64,000 bases of DNA from Phytohabitans maris (lineage in GTDB: Bacteria; Actinomycetota; Actinomycetes; Mycobacteriales; Micromonosporaceae). The DNA lies in NCBI RefSeq assembly GCF_031085175.1, contig NZ_JAVHUY010000005.1:1-64000 (forward strand), in the 5' to 3' direction. A model generated the notes under the pieces. That model did no database searches and was not told the DNA's origin. It saw only the letters and a list, made by a program, of their open reading frames with translations. Shown here piece by piece: positions 27,447-34,634 of the stretch. Each line of letters starts with the position of its first letter. Positions within the stretch are counted from its first letter, which is position 1. Made by a program: the position numbers and the translations under genes.

Positions 27447-28961
27447 GTGCTCACCTCCGTCGTAGCCGACAAGGTCCGCCTCGCCGACGACGTGTCCGTC
27501 GTGCGGACCGGCGACAAGTGTGTGGTCGTGTTCCGCCACGGGCGGGTCGCGTTCGGGGCGCGTGACACGGCGCTCGGTGCCGTGTTGGCCGCGCTCGAAG
27601 CGGGGCCGGTGAGCCGCACCGAGCTCGAAGCGGCGGCGCTGGCGGCGGGTGGTGACCCCGTGTCGGTCCTGGCGAGGCTGGACTGGTTGCTGGCCAGGCT
27701 GCACGGCGCGCTCGTCCACTCGGTGGCCGTCGACGGACGCGAGGTCGCCCGCGTGGTCCCGCTTACTGGTGACGGCGCGTACCGCCCCGCGCCGGTGCCG
27801 CACGGCCCGATCGCGTTGTCACGGCTGGCGTTCCTGCGCCGGCGTGGCACCGAAGCGGTGCTGGAGTCGGGACGGTCGGCGTACCGCGTGGTGCTGTGCG
27901 GATCCGAGGCGGTCGCGGTCGCCGCGGCGCTGGCGCGTCCGGCGGACCTCGCCGCGCTCGCCGCGGACCTGAAGCTCGACGCGCGCCTCGTCGCCCGGCT
28001 CGTCGCCGCCTTCACCGCCGCGGACCTTACCGATGCCGGCGACTCCGAGACCGACCAATGGAACTTCCACGAGATCCTGTTTCACGCGCGGAGCCGGCTC
28101 GGCCGGCACGACGAACCGTTCGGCGCGACCTTTCCGTATCTCGGGGAACGCGATCCGCTGCCCGCCGAGTATCCCGCCCGCGAGGGTCCGGCGGTCGTGC
28201 TGCCGCGGGTGACCCTCGACGCGGTGGCCCGGCGCGATCCGCCGCTGGTGATGGTCCAGGAGGCGCGCCGGTCGGTGCGCCACTACGGGGCCGATCCGCT
28301 GACCCTCGACCAGTTGGGGGAGTTCCTGTACCGGGTGGGCCGGGTGCGGGCGGTGTACGGCCCGGCCGAGGGAATGCCGTACGAGGCGGTCGACCGGCCG
28401 TACCCGACCGGCGGTGCGTCGGGTGACATCGAGATCTACGTGACCGCGCACCGCGTGGCCGGACTCGACCGGGCGGCGTACCAGTACGACGCCGTGGCGC
28501 ACCGGCTGGTGCGGGTCTGCGCCGATCCGGCGCGCGTCGACGCGTTGCTGCGCGGCGCCGCCGTCGCGACCGGTGGGACGCCGACACCCGACGTCCTTCT
28601 CACGTTCACTTCCCGATTCGGCCGGATGACGTGGAAGTACGACGGAATGGCCTATGCCGCCACGCTCAAGCATGTCGGTGTCCTGTACCAGACGTGTTAT
28701 CTGGTCGCGACCGCCATGCGGCTGGCGCCGTGCGGGCTGGGCAGCGGTGACGCGCAGCTGTCGGCGCGGGTGCTGGGGCTGGACTGGGCCAGCGAGTCCT
28801 CGGTGGGCGAGTTTCAGCTCGGCAGCCTGCCACCGTCGGCCCCCGGCGCGGCCGGTGCCGGGCGGCCGCACTGGCGCGGGCACAACGATCCGGAGTGGGC
28901 GGCCCGGGCCTCCTTCGGGCTCGGACAGGTCGGCCGTTCGGACGGTTATTCAGGTGAATAG
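27447..28961 (+). CDS. SagB-type azoline dehydrogenase
   Basis: A 504-residue FMN-dependent nitroreductase-fold enzyme of the SagB type that oxidises azolines to azoles. The N-terminal 200 residues are a helical domain seen in long SagB proteins. The catalytic half begins near residue 270 with 'RRSVRHYGADPLTLDQLGEFLYR' (FMN phosphate-binding arginines) and includes 'HVGVLYQTCYLVATAMRLAPCGLGSGD', matching the SagB consensus 'LYQxxxLxAxALGLGxC'. The start is GTG 27447, 8 bp after the cyclodehydratase stop with AGGAGG between. Its presence predicts thiazole/oxazole end products. Confidence 0.9.
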   Translation: MLTSVVADKVRLADDVSVVRTGDKCVVVFRHGRVAFGARDTALGAVLAALEAGPVSRTELEAAALAAGGDPVSVLARLDWLLARLHGALVHSVAVDGREVARVVPLTGDGAYRPAPVPHGPIALSRLAFLRRRGTEAVLESGRSAYRVVLCGSEAVAVAAALARPADLAALAADLKLDARLVARLVAAFTAADLTDAGDSETDQWNFHEILFHARSRLGRHDEPFGATFPYLGERDPLPAEYPAREGPAVVLPRVTLDAVARRDPPLVMVQEARRSVRHYGADPLTLDQLGEFLYRVGRVRAVYGPAEGMPYEAVDRPYPTGGASGDIEIYVTAHRVAGLDRAAYQYDAVAHRLVRVCADPARVDALLRGAAVATGGTPTPDVLLTFTSRFGRMTWKYDGMAYAATLKHVGVLYQTCYLVATAMRLAPCGLGSGDAQLSARVLGLDWASESSVGEFQLGSLPPSAPGAAGAGRPHWRGHNDPEWAARASFGLGQVGRSDGYSGE

Positions 28962-29001
28962 GCGCATGTAAGGATTGGCCGCGGTAAGGGGGTCGTCGCA
29001 T

Positions 29002-30162
29002 ATGGCTACCGTCGACGAGTCGCCCGACCGGGCGCCGGTCACCCCGGACCTGGCGGTCCGCATCGCGCAGTGGGCCGTCCTGCTGCTCACGGTGGCCTAC
29101 TTCAGCTTTCCAGCCGCGCGGGTGCTCAGCCACGAGTCCCCGCTGAGCGCGGCCGGTGCGTTGGCGGCGCTGGCGTTGCTGGCCGCGTTGCAGTTCCGGC
29201 ACACCTGGCACGGGCTGCGGGCCGAGCCGAAGGTCGCGTGGTCGCACACGCTGCTGTGGCAGGCGCTCCTGTCGTACCTGCCGGCGTACCTCGCCGGTGA
29301 CGCGTGGCTCGGCGTCCCCTCGTTTCTGGCCGCCTCCGCGCTCGTGATGCTGCGTTCGCCGCGTGGATACCTGGTCTTCGCCGCCGTGGTGGTGGCCGAG
29401 GTGCCGTTCGCCGCGCTGTTCTACCGAGGCATCGGCGACATCGCGTACGCGTGCCTCACCACGGCCGTCACCGGGCTCGTCGTGTACGGGTTCATCCGGA
29501 TGGCGGCGCTGGTGCTGGAGGTGCACCGGCTGCGGGCGTCGCTGGCCCAGCGCGCCGTCGACACCGAACGGCTGCGCTTCGCCCGCGACCTGCACGACGT
29601 GCTCGGCCACACGCTCGCCGCGATCGTCCTCAAAGGAGAGTTGGCGGGCGCCATGATGCACACCCGTAGCGACGACGCCGAGCGCGAGCTGGCCGAGATC
29701 GTGGGTCTGGCCCGGGCGGCGCACCGCGAGGTACGGGAAGTGGTCAGCGGCTACCGGACCGCCACGCTCAGCGCGGAGCTCACCGGGGTCACCACCGTGC
29801 TCACCGCCGCGGGTATCGACTGCGTGGTCGACGCCGCACCGCTCGACGCGTTGCCGGCCGAGGTGTCCGGGCCACTGGCGTACGCGTTGCGGGAGAGCGC
29901 GACCAACGTGTTGCGGCACAGCCGCGCCAGCCGTTGCGACATCACGCTGCGGACCGCCGACGGCGGGGTCGACCTGACCGTCGTCAACGACGGTGTGCCT
30001 TCCGGCGCCGAAGGGCCGCCGGGCAGCGGGCTCAACGGGTTGCGGGAACGAGTCGCCGGCGGCCGGGGCCTGCTGCGAGCCGGCCCGCTGCCCGACGGCC
30101 GGTTCGAGCTCGCCATCCACATGCCGTTGCGAAGCGGCTCGCGCCTGGTGGAGGCTCAATGA
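29002..30162 (+). CDS. NarL-type sensor histidine kinase 1
   Basis: A 386-residue sensor kinase of the DesK/NarX type. Five to six membrane helices occupy about 15-180. The dimerisation-phosphoacceptor helix carries 'RLRFARDLHDVLGHTLAAIVL' in part (H in RDLHD), and a HATPase domain contains 'ALRESATNVLRHSRASRCD' and 'VVNDG'. Its stop overlaps the ATG of the next response regulator. It is a close paralogue of the kinase at 31689. It starts 41 bp after SagB and probably belongs to the main operon. The signal might be the exported product or cell-envelope stress; the sequence does not say. Confidence 0.9.
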   Translation: MATVDESPDRAPVTPDLAVRIAQWAVLLLTVAYFSFPAARVLSHESPLSAAGALAALALLAALQFRHTWHGLRAEPKVAWSHTLLWQALLSYLPAYLAGDAWLGVPSFLAASALVMLRSPRGYLVFAAVVVAEVPFAALFYRGIGDIAYACLTTAVTGLVVYGFIRMAALVLEVHRLRASLAQRAVDTERLRFARDLHDVLGHTLAAIVLKGELAGAMMHTRSDDAERELAEIVGLARAAHREVREVVSGYRTATLSAELTGVTTVLTAAGIDCVVDAAPLDALPAEVSGPLAYALRESATNVLRHSRASRCDITLRTADGGVDLTVVNDGVPSGAEGPPGSGLNGLRERVAGGRGLLRAGPLPDGRFELAIHMPLRSGSRLVEAQ

Positions 30163-30770
30163 TCCGCATCCTCGTGGCCGAGGACATGCACATGGTGCGC
30201 GGCGCCCTGGTTGCCCTTCTCTCGCTCGAAGACGAGTTCGAGGTGGTCGCCGACGTCGCCACCGGCACGGCCGTGCTGCCGGCCGCCCTGCGCGAAAAGC
30301 CCGACGTGGCGATCCTCGACATCAACATGCCCGGCGCCGACGGCCTGAGCGCCGCCCTGCAGCTGCGCCAACGGCTGCCGTCCTGCCGCACCATCATCCT
30401 CACCAGCCACGCCGAGGCGGGCAATCTCGCCCGCGCGATGCTGGCCCAGGTGTCGGCGTTCCTTCCCAAGGACGCGCTCCCGGCGCGGCTCGCCGATGCC
30501 GTCCGGCGCGTGCACCGGGGCGAGCGGGTGCTCGACAGCGAGGCCGTCGTGGCGGCGTTCCAGCAGGGCGCCAACCCGTTGACCGACCGCGAACGTGACG
30601 TGCTCTCGTGCGTCGCCGAAGGGTCCGACGTCAGCGACGTGGCCGCGCGCCTCTACCTGGCCAAGGGCACCGTGCGCAACTACCTCTCGTCGATCATGTC
30701 CAAGATGGGCGCCCGCAACCGCGTCGACGCCGTACGGATCGCCCGCGACCGCGGCTGGCTCGGCGCCTGA
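30159..30770 (+). CDS. NarL/LuxR response regulator 1
   Basis: A 203-residue response regulator. The receiver domain (1-120) has the acidic pocket 'VAEDMHMVRGALVALL', the phosphoacceptor D in 'VAILDINMPGADG' and K in 'LPKDALPARL'. The C-terminal LuxR helix-turn-helix is canonical: 'LTDRERDVLSCVAEGSD', 'VAARLYLAKGTVRNYLSSIM' and 'KMGARNRVDAVRIA'. It is coupled to kinase 1 by an ATGA overlap and followed by a strong hairpin. It is a candidate for binding the ATGAC-N4-GTCAT palindromes upstream of both precursor units. Confidence 0.92.
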   Translation: MIRILVAEDMHMVRGALVALLSLEDEFEVVADVATGTAVLPAALREKPDVAILDINMPGADGLSAALQLRQRLPSCRTIILTSHAEAGNLARAMLAQVSAFLPKDALPARLADAVRRVHRGERVLDSEAVVAAFQQGANPLTDRERDVLSCVAEGSDVSDVAARLYLAKGTVRNYLSSIMSKMGARNRVDAVRIARDRGWLGA

Positions 30771-30783
30771 CCCTCCTCTACCG

Positions 30784-30818
30784 ACCGTCCGTTGTGGACT
30801 GTGTCCACAGCGGACGGT
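30784..30818 (+). terminator. hairpin terminator after regulator 1
   Basis: ACCGTCCGTTGTGGAC and GTCCACAGCGGACGGT form a 16-bp stem with one T-G pair and a TGT loop, 14 nt after the response-regulator stop. A short T-rich stretch follows (TTCGT). It should end the main operon and insulate the second promoter at about 30.9 kb. Confidence 0.75.
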
Positions 30819-30832
30819 TCGTCGCGTGCGGC

Positions 30833-30846
30833 ATGACATTCGTCAT
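30833..30846. promoter_or_regulatory. ATGAC-N4-GTCAT palindrome, promoter 2
   Basis: ATGAC-ATTC-GTCAT, with the same arms as the site at 15363-15376 but a different spacer. It lies 86 bp upstream of the second leader hairpin. It is the likely operator for one or both response regulators of the cluster. Confidence 0.6.
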
Positions 30847-30931
30847 GCGCGGGTCGTTGCGCGCGTGACTGTCGGCGGTGGCACGGGATTCGGCACGATT
30901 AACGCGTTCGATGACCGTCGAACACCGGTGT

Positions 30932-30954
30932 AGCGGACAGTCCAGATGCCCGCT
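30932..30954 (+). promoter_or_regulatory. conserved leader hairpin, unit 2
   Basis: AGCGGAC and GCCCGCT enclose the loop AGTCCAGAT, identical to the loop of the hairpin at 15466-15494. One stem pair is mismatched. It lies 53 nt before the start of precursor B. Confidence 0.55.
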
Positions 30955-31007
30955 CCCCGCACCGTCACGAGTCGGCTCCCTGCCGGCACTGTAGGAGGAG
31001 GTTGGCC

Positions 31008-31346
31008 ATGGCCGAGGGATACTACGTTCTGTCGGAGACCGAGCGTCGCAAGTTCGCGGGCATCGTGTCGAAGATCTGGTCGGACGAGGCGTTCGCCGAG
31101 CGCTGGCAGAACGAGCCGTTCGCCGTTCTGGCCGAGCACGAAATCGAGTACCCGAAGGGCTTCCCGCCGCCGCTCGTGCCCGAGAAGCCGTCCGGCGACC
31201 TCAGCCTGGAGAGCCTGGAGGAGATCGTCGCCGGCTCCGAGGCGGAGGGGACCGCGGGCACCCTCGGCAGCGCGAGCTCGGTCAGCTGCCCGGCCGGCAC
31301 CGCCGCCTGCTTCGGCTCGTACGGCTCCGCCGCCGCCCAGGCCTGA
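31008..31346 (+). CDS. RiPP precursor peptide B (NHLP leader)
   Basis: A 112-residue precursor with a nitrile-hydratase-alpha-like leader: 'ETERRKFAGIVSKIWSDEAF' is followed by 'AERWQNEPFAVLAEHEIEYP', the usual NHLP pattern. The leader ends in 'GDLSLESLEEIVAGS', matching the LSxExLxxVAG cleavage signal. The predicted core is Ser/Thr/Gly/Cys rich ('GTLGSASSVSCPAGTAACFG', then 'SYGSAAAQA'). The motif VSCPxG...C is shared with precursor C. AGGAGG sits ahead of ATG 31008. It is the first gene of the second transcription unit. Confidence 0.88.
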   Translation: MAEGYYVLSETERRKFAGIVSKIWSDEAFAERWQNEPFAVLAEHEIEYPKGFPPPLVPEKPSGDLSLESLEEIVAGSEAEGTAGTLGSASSVSCPAGTAACFGSYGSAAAQA

Positions 31347-31416
31347 CACACGTCGGATCGGGGCGCCGGCCACGCCAGCGCCCCGTTCCGGACGCGCGGA
31401 CTCCGAGGAGGGTCAG

Positions 31417-31686
31417 ATGGCTTCCATTCCGGCCGAGCACCGCGCTCGGTTCGCCCGGCTCATCGCGGACGCGTGGTCCGACCCGGACGTCGCGGCCCGC
31501 TACGAACGCGAGCCGGTGGCTGTGCTGGCCGAGTACGGCATCGTTCTCGACGGCGACAGCGCGGCACCTGAGCTGCCACCGGCTCCCGGCGACGTCGCCG
31601 TGGAGGATCTCGGCGTATCCGCCGGCGCGGCGATGGCCACGATCGGTACCGTCAGCTGCCCCGGCTCCTGCATCGGGCTGAGCTGA
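31417..31686 (+). CDS. RiPP precursor peptide C (NHLP leader)
   Basis: An 89-residue precursor, paralogous to B. The leader 'HRARFARLIADAWSDPDVAA' plus 'RYEREPVAVLAEYGIVL' is nitrile-hydratase-like. The C39-type signal 'GDVAVEDLGVSAG' precedes a short core 'AAMATIGTVSCPGSCIGLS' with two Cys, three Ser and two Thr. GAGGAGG lies upstream of ATG 31417. The kinase gene begins 2 bp after its stop. The short core is the clearest target for product prediction: azoles at Cys/Ser and dehydro residues at remaining Ser/Thr. Confidence 0.88.
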   Translation: MASIPAEHRARFARLIADAWSDPDVAARYEREPVAVLAEYGIVLDGDSAAPELPPAPGDVAVEDLGVSAGAAMATIGTVSCPGSCIGLS

Positions 31687-31688
31687 CC

Positions 31689-32885
31689 ATGGCTGGCGAC
31701 GGTGCGGCCGTGCCTTCTACGGTGGTCGCCGCACCGGTCCTGGCCGGCGCCCCCGCCGAGGGGCAGGTACGACGGGCGCGGGCCGTCGTCGTGACCCGCA
31801 CGATCGCGTACGTCTTCGCCGTCGGCATGCTCGGCTTCGGCCTGCTCCCGATCGTCAACGCCGTGGTCCGGGACCGTCCGCTGTGGACACTCGTGGTGGG
31901 CTCCGTCGCGTTCGCGATCGCGGCTCTCGCGTTCGTCCGCGTCGTGACGGTCGCGATGAAGCACCCGTGGCGCAACCAGACCGTACGCCAGACGGCCGTC
32001 GTGGTCGGCATCGCGATCGCCTTGCCGGTGCTGGTCGACGCCGACTGGCAGATCATCGGGTTTCTACCGGTGGCCGCCGTGACGGTGTCGCTGCGGCCGC
32101 GCTACGGACTGCTGGCGGCGCTCGCGGTGCTGGCCGTGCTCACCGTGGAGCGCGGCCTGCTCGGCGTCAACGGCGTCGCCTTCCTCACCCTGCAGGATCT
32201 GCTCACCGGGATGACGCTCGCCGGCATCATCGTGCTCGTCGCCTTCGTCGAGGAGTTGTTCGCGGCGCGGGCGGAGATCGCCCGGCTGGCCGTCACCGCC
32301 GAACGCAGCCGGTTCGCCCGCGACCTGCACGACACGCTCGGCCACAACCTGTCGGCGATCGCGCTCAAGTCCGAGCTCGCGCTGCGGCTGCTCGACGCCG
32401 ACCCGGTGCGCACCCGTACCGAACTCCTCGACGTCCACGACATCGCCCGCGAGTCGCTGCGCGACGTGCGCACGGTCGTCAAGGGGTACCGGCGCGACTC
32501 GCTGGAGCGCGAGCTGAGCGGTGTCCAGTCGGTGCTGGTGTCGGCCGGCGTGCGGTGCGAGATCTCACCGCTGGCCGCCAGCCTGCCCGGCCCGGTCGAG
32601 GAGGCGCTGGCGTGGGCGGTCCGTGAGGCGGCCACCAACCTCTTGCGGCACAGCGTCGCCAGCCGTTGCGACATCGCCGTCGACGTCACCGACACGTCGG
32701 TGCGGCTGACCGTCGTCAACGACGGCGCCGGCCAGGCCGAGCCGGACACGCACGGCGGCAGCGGCCTGGCCGGGCTGACCGAGCGCCTGAACCCGTTGGG
32801 CGGCCGGCTGACCGCCGCCGCCCAACCCAACGGCGAATTCACGTTCACTGTGGACATTCCCATCATCCAGGGGAGGAAACGATGA
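31689..32885 (+). CDS. NarL-type sensor histidine kinase 2
   Basis: A 398-residue sensor kinase. Five or six membrane helices lie in about 35-190, then 'RFARDLHDTLGHNLSAIALK' holds the phosphoacceptor histidine, and 'WAVREAATNLLRHSVASRCD' and 'VVNDGAG' belong to the ATPase domain. It is clearly paralogous to kinase 1 ('RHS.ASRCDI' and 'LTVVNDG' are shared). It starts 2 bp after precursor C and its end overlaps regulator 2, so it is cotranscribed with the precursors. Confidence 0.9.
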   Translation: MAGDGAAVPSTVVAAPVLAGAPAEGQVRRARAVVVTRTIAYVFAVGMLGFGLLPIVNAVVRDRPLWTLVVGSVAFAIAALAFVRVVTVAMKHPWRNQTVRQTAVVVGIAIALPVLVDADWQIIGFLPVAAVTVSLRPRYGLLAALAVLAVLTVERGLLGVNGVAFLTLQDLLTGMTLAGIIVLVAFVEELFAARAEIARLAVTAERSRFARDLHDTLGHNLSAIALKSELALRLLDADPVRTRTELLDVHDIARESLRDVRTVVKGYRRDSLERELSGVQSVLVSAGVRCEISPLAASLPGPVEEALAWAVREAATNLLRHSVASRCDIAVDVTDTSVRLTVVNDGAGQAEPDTHGGSGLAGLTERLNPLGGRLTAAAQPNGEFTFTVDIPIIQGRKR

Positions 32886-33511
32886 TCCGCGTACTCGTCG
32901 CCGAGGACCAGAACCTGATCCGTGGCGCACTGGTGGCCCTGCTGTCACTCGAGCCGGACATCACCGTCGTCGCCGAGACGGCTCGCGGCGATACGATCCT
33001 GGCCGAGATCGAGCACAGCCGGCCGAACGTCGCCGTGGTCGACATCGACCTGCCCGGCATGGACGGCATCGTCGCCGCGCAGCGGCTGAAGGACGCCGGC
33101 TCCCCGGTGCGGATCCTGGTGCTGACGAGTGTGGGTACACCCGGGAACTTCGACCGTGCCATGCAGGCCGGCGTCGCCGGCTTCCTCGTCAAGGACGCAC
33201 CGAGCGACCGCCTTTCCCGCGCGATCCGCGACGTGCACGCCGGCCGCCGCGTCATCGACGTCGAACTGGCCGACGCCGCCGGCGGCCCGGCCCCGGTCGC
33301 CGCCGCCAGAGTCTCCGCCGGGCCGCTGTCGTCGCGGGAACGCGGCATTCTGGCCGCCCTGCGGGAGGGCGCGTCGCTGCCGTCGCTGCGGTCGGTGTTC
33401 GGACTGTCGAGCGCGACCCTGCAGGCACACCTGGCGGCCGCCCAGAGCAAGACCGGCAGCCGCTCGTCGGCCGACGCCGCGCGTGTCGCCTACGAGAACG
33501 GCTGGCTCTGA
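32882..33511 (+). CDS. NarL/LuxR response regulator 2, divergent HTH
   Basis: A 209-residue response regulator with an intact receiver ('VAEDQNLIRGALVALLSLE', D in 'VAVVDIDLPGMDG', K in 'LVKDAPSDRL'). The C-terminal helix-turn-helix 'LSSRERGILAALREGASLPS', then 'FGLSSATLQAHLAAAQSKTG', keeps the outline of a LuxR domain but departs from consensus at several positions. The EIA of helix 2 and TVKNH of helix 3 are replaced by LRS and TLQAH. It is paralogous to regulator 1 and could bind a different or degenerate site, or act by heterodimerising. A hairpin follows. Confidence 0.88.
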   Translation: MIRVLVAEDQNLIRGALVALLSLEPDITVVAETARGDTILAEIEHSRPNVAVVDIDLPGMDGIVAAQRLKDAGSPVRILVLTSVGTPGNFDRAMQAGVAGFLVKDAPSDRLSRAIRDVHAGRRVIDVELADAAGGPAPVAAARVSAGPLSSRERGILAALREGASLPSLRSVFGLSSATLQAHLAAAQSKTGSRSSADAARVAYENGWL

Positions 33512-33516
33512 CTGTC

Positions 33517-33535
33517 CGCCGCCTTCGCGGTGGCG
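33517..33535 (+). terminator. short GC hairpin after regulator 2
   Basis: CGCCGCC-TTCGC-GGTGGCG forms a 7-bp stem with one G-T pair, directly after the stop of regulator 2. It is weak as an intrinsic terminator because no T-tract follows. It marks the right end of the cluster. Confidence 0.4.
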
Positions 33536-33539
33536 CGGT

Positions 33540-33929
33540 TCAGCTGTTGAGTTCGGTGACGAGGGCGCGAAGCCAGGGTTGGGCCAGTGCGGGCTCGCGG
33601 CCGACGGCGCGGACCAATGCGTGGCGTCCGGTCCGGCCGCGGCCGTCGGCGCTGCCGGCCAGCGCGCCGCCGAGCAGGTCGAACATCGAGTCCAGAGACC
33701 TACCGACGAAGACGAGGTCGCCGTTGCCGCTGCGAGCGAGCACCTTGCCGGTGCACGCGACCAGGTCGTCGAGAAACCACAGGTCCGGCGGGCTGGTGCC
33801 GCGCAGCAGCGAGCCGAGCTGATCGGGAGTGACCAGGTCCCAGCGGAACGGGACACTCTGCTCGGCTGCGGGCACGCTGGGATCGTCCCACAGTGGGACG
33901 GGTACGTGCGGCTGCCGGAAGGAGGTCAT
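33540..33929 (-). CDS. hypothetical protein, possibly truncated
   Basis: A 129-residue protein not recognised. It starts 'MTSFRQPHVPVPLWDDPSVP' and contains 'DLVTPDQLGSLLRGTSPPDL' and 'GDLVFVGRSLDSMFDLLGGA'. The first 95 residues look well conserved. The last 35 are Arg/Gly/Ala-rich and may be out of frame relative to an ancestral longer protein, so a C-terminal truncation is likely. No ribosome binding site is seen before ATG 33929; the upstream sequence is a remnant of another gene on the opposite strand. It is convergent with regulator 2 of the cluster. Confidence 0.5.
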   Translation of the reverse strand: MTSFRQPHVPVPLWDDPSVPAAEQSVPFRWDLVTPDQLGSLLRGTSPPDLWFLDDLVACTGKVLARSGNGDLVFVGRSLDSMFDLLGGALAGSADGRGRTGRHALVRAVGREPALAQPWLRALVTELNS

Positions 33930-33930
33930 C

Positions 33931-34050
33931 GGCTCGGTCGTCGTGCTGGAGTGTGACGACATCGAGAAGGCGGTACGGATCGCGGCCACCTGGCCGCTGG
34001 CCGCGGGGATGAGCGCGCTGGAGGTCCGTCCGGTGGTGAGCCGCGAGTAG
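33931..34050 (+). pseudogene. C-terminal fragment of YCII-like gene
   Basis: About 39 codons reading 'GSVVVLECDDIEKAVRIAAT' and ending 'LAAGMSALEVRPVVSRE' then TAG. This is the C-terminal strand-helix-strand of YCII-related (YciI) domain proteins, which typically end '..EVRPV'. The N-terminal two thirds of the domain are missing; upstream lies the start of the gene at 33540-33929 in the other direction. It marks a recombination junction at about 33930, just outside the RiPP cluster. Confidence 0.6.
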
Positions 34051-34156
34051 TGGTGCGGCCGGCGTGCCAGCCGTCCGGCGGCAGGTATCGGCGCGGGCGG
34101 CGTGACCACCCAGGGGCGGGCCCGCGGAGCCGACGAGGCGCCTCTATGGTGGGTCG

Positions 34157-34591
34157 ATGGCGTCGGTCAAGCAGTTCCAGGTCACCTTCGACTGCGCGGA
34201 GCCGGAGCGCGTCGCTCGTTTCTGGTGTGAGGTGTTGGGGTACGTCGTACCGCCGCCGCCGGAGGGGTTTGCCAGCTGGGACGATTTCAATCGCGCGCTG
34301 CCGCCGGAGCGCCAGGGTTCGGCGTTCGCATGCGTCGATCCCTCGGGTGTCGGCCCCCGGCTGTACTTCCAGCGCGTTCCCGAAAGCAAGGTCGTCAAGA
34401 ACCGGGTGCACCTCGACGTGCGGGTCGGCACCGGGCTCGTGGGTGAGGAGCGCCTGGCCGTGCTTGAGGCCGAATGCGCACGACTCGTCGCGCTCGGCGC
34501 GGTACGCGTGCGCCTGCTGCCGGCCGATGACGAAAACGAGTCGTGCCTCGTGATGCAGGACGTCGAGGGCAACGAGTTCTGTCTGGACTGA
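34157..34591 (+). CDS. VOC family (glyoxalase-like) protein
   Basis: A 144-residue glyoxalase/bleomycin-resistance-type protein, close to the 'Glyoxalase_6' subgroup common in actinomycetes. It starts 'MASVKQFQVTFDCAEPERVA' and contains 'FWCEVLGYVVPPPP', 'RLYFQRVPESKVVKNRVHLD' and the C-terminal 'MQDVEGNEFCLD' with the metal-position Glu. Substrate unknown; several members give resistance or act as small hydrolases. It is an intact gene between two gene fragments. Confidence 0.85.
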   Translation: MASVKQFQVTFDCAEPERVARFWCEVLGYVVPPPPEGFASWDDFNRALPPERQGSAFACVDPSGVGPRLYFQRVPESKVVKNRVHLDVRVGTGLVGEERLAVLEAECARLVALGAVRVRLLPADDENESCLVMQDVEGNEFCLD

Positions 34592-34634
34592 ACGGCGCCG
34601 AATAATTCGATACCGATGGGCGTACACACGATGG

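Noticed and set aside
15561-28961. Thiopeptide or lasso-peptide cluster
   Set aside because: There is no split LanB dehydratase, no [4+2] pyridine synthase, and no lasso B/C proteins. The enzyme set is LanM plus E1-YcaO plus SagB.
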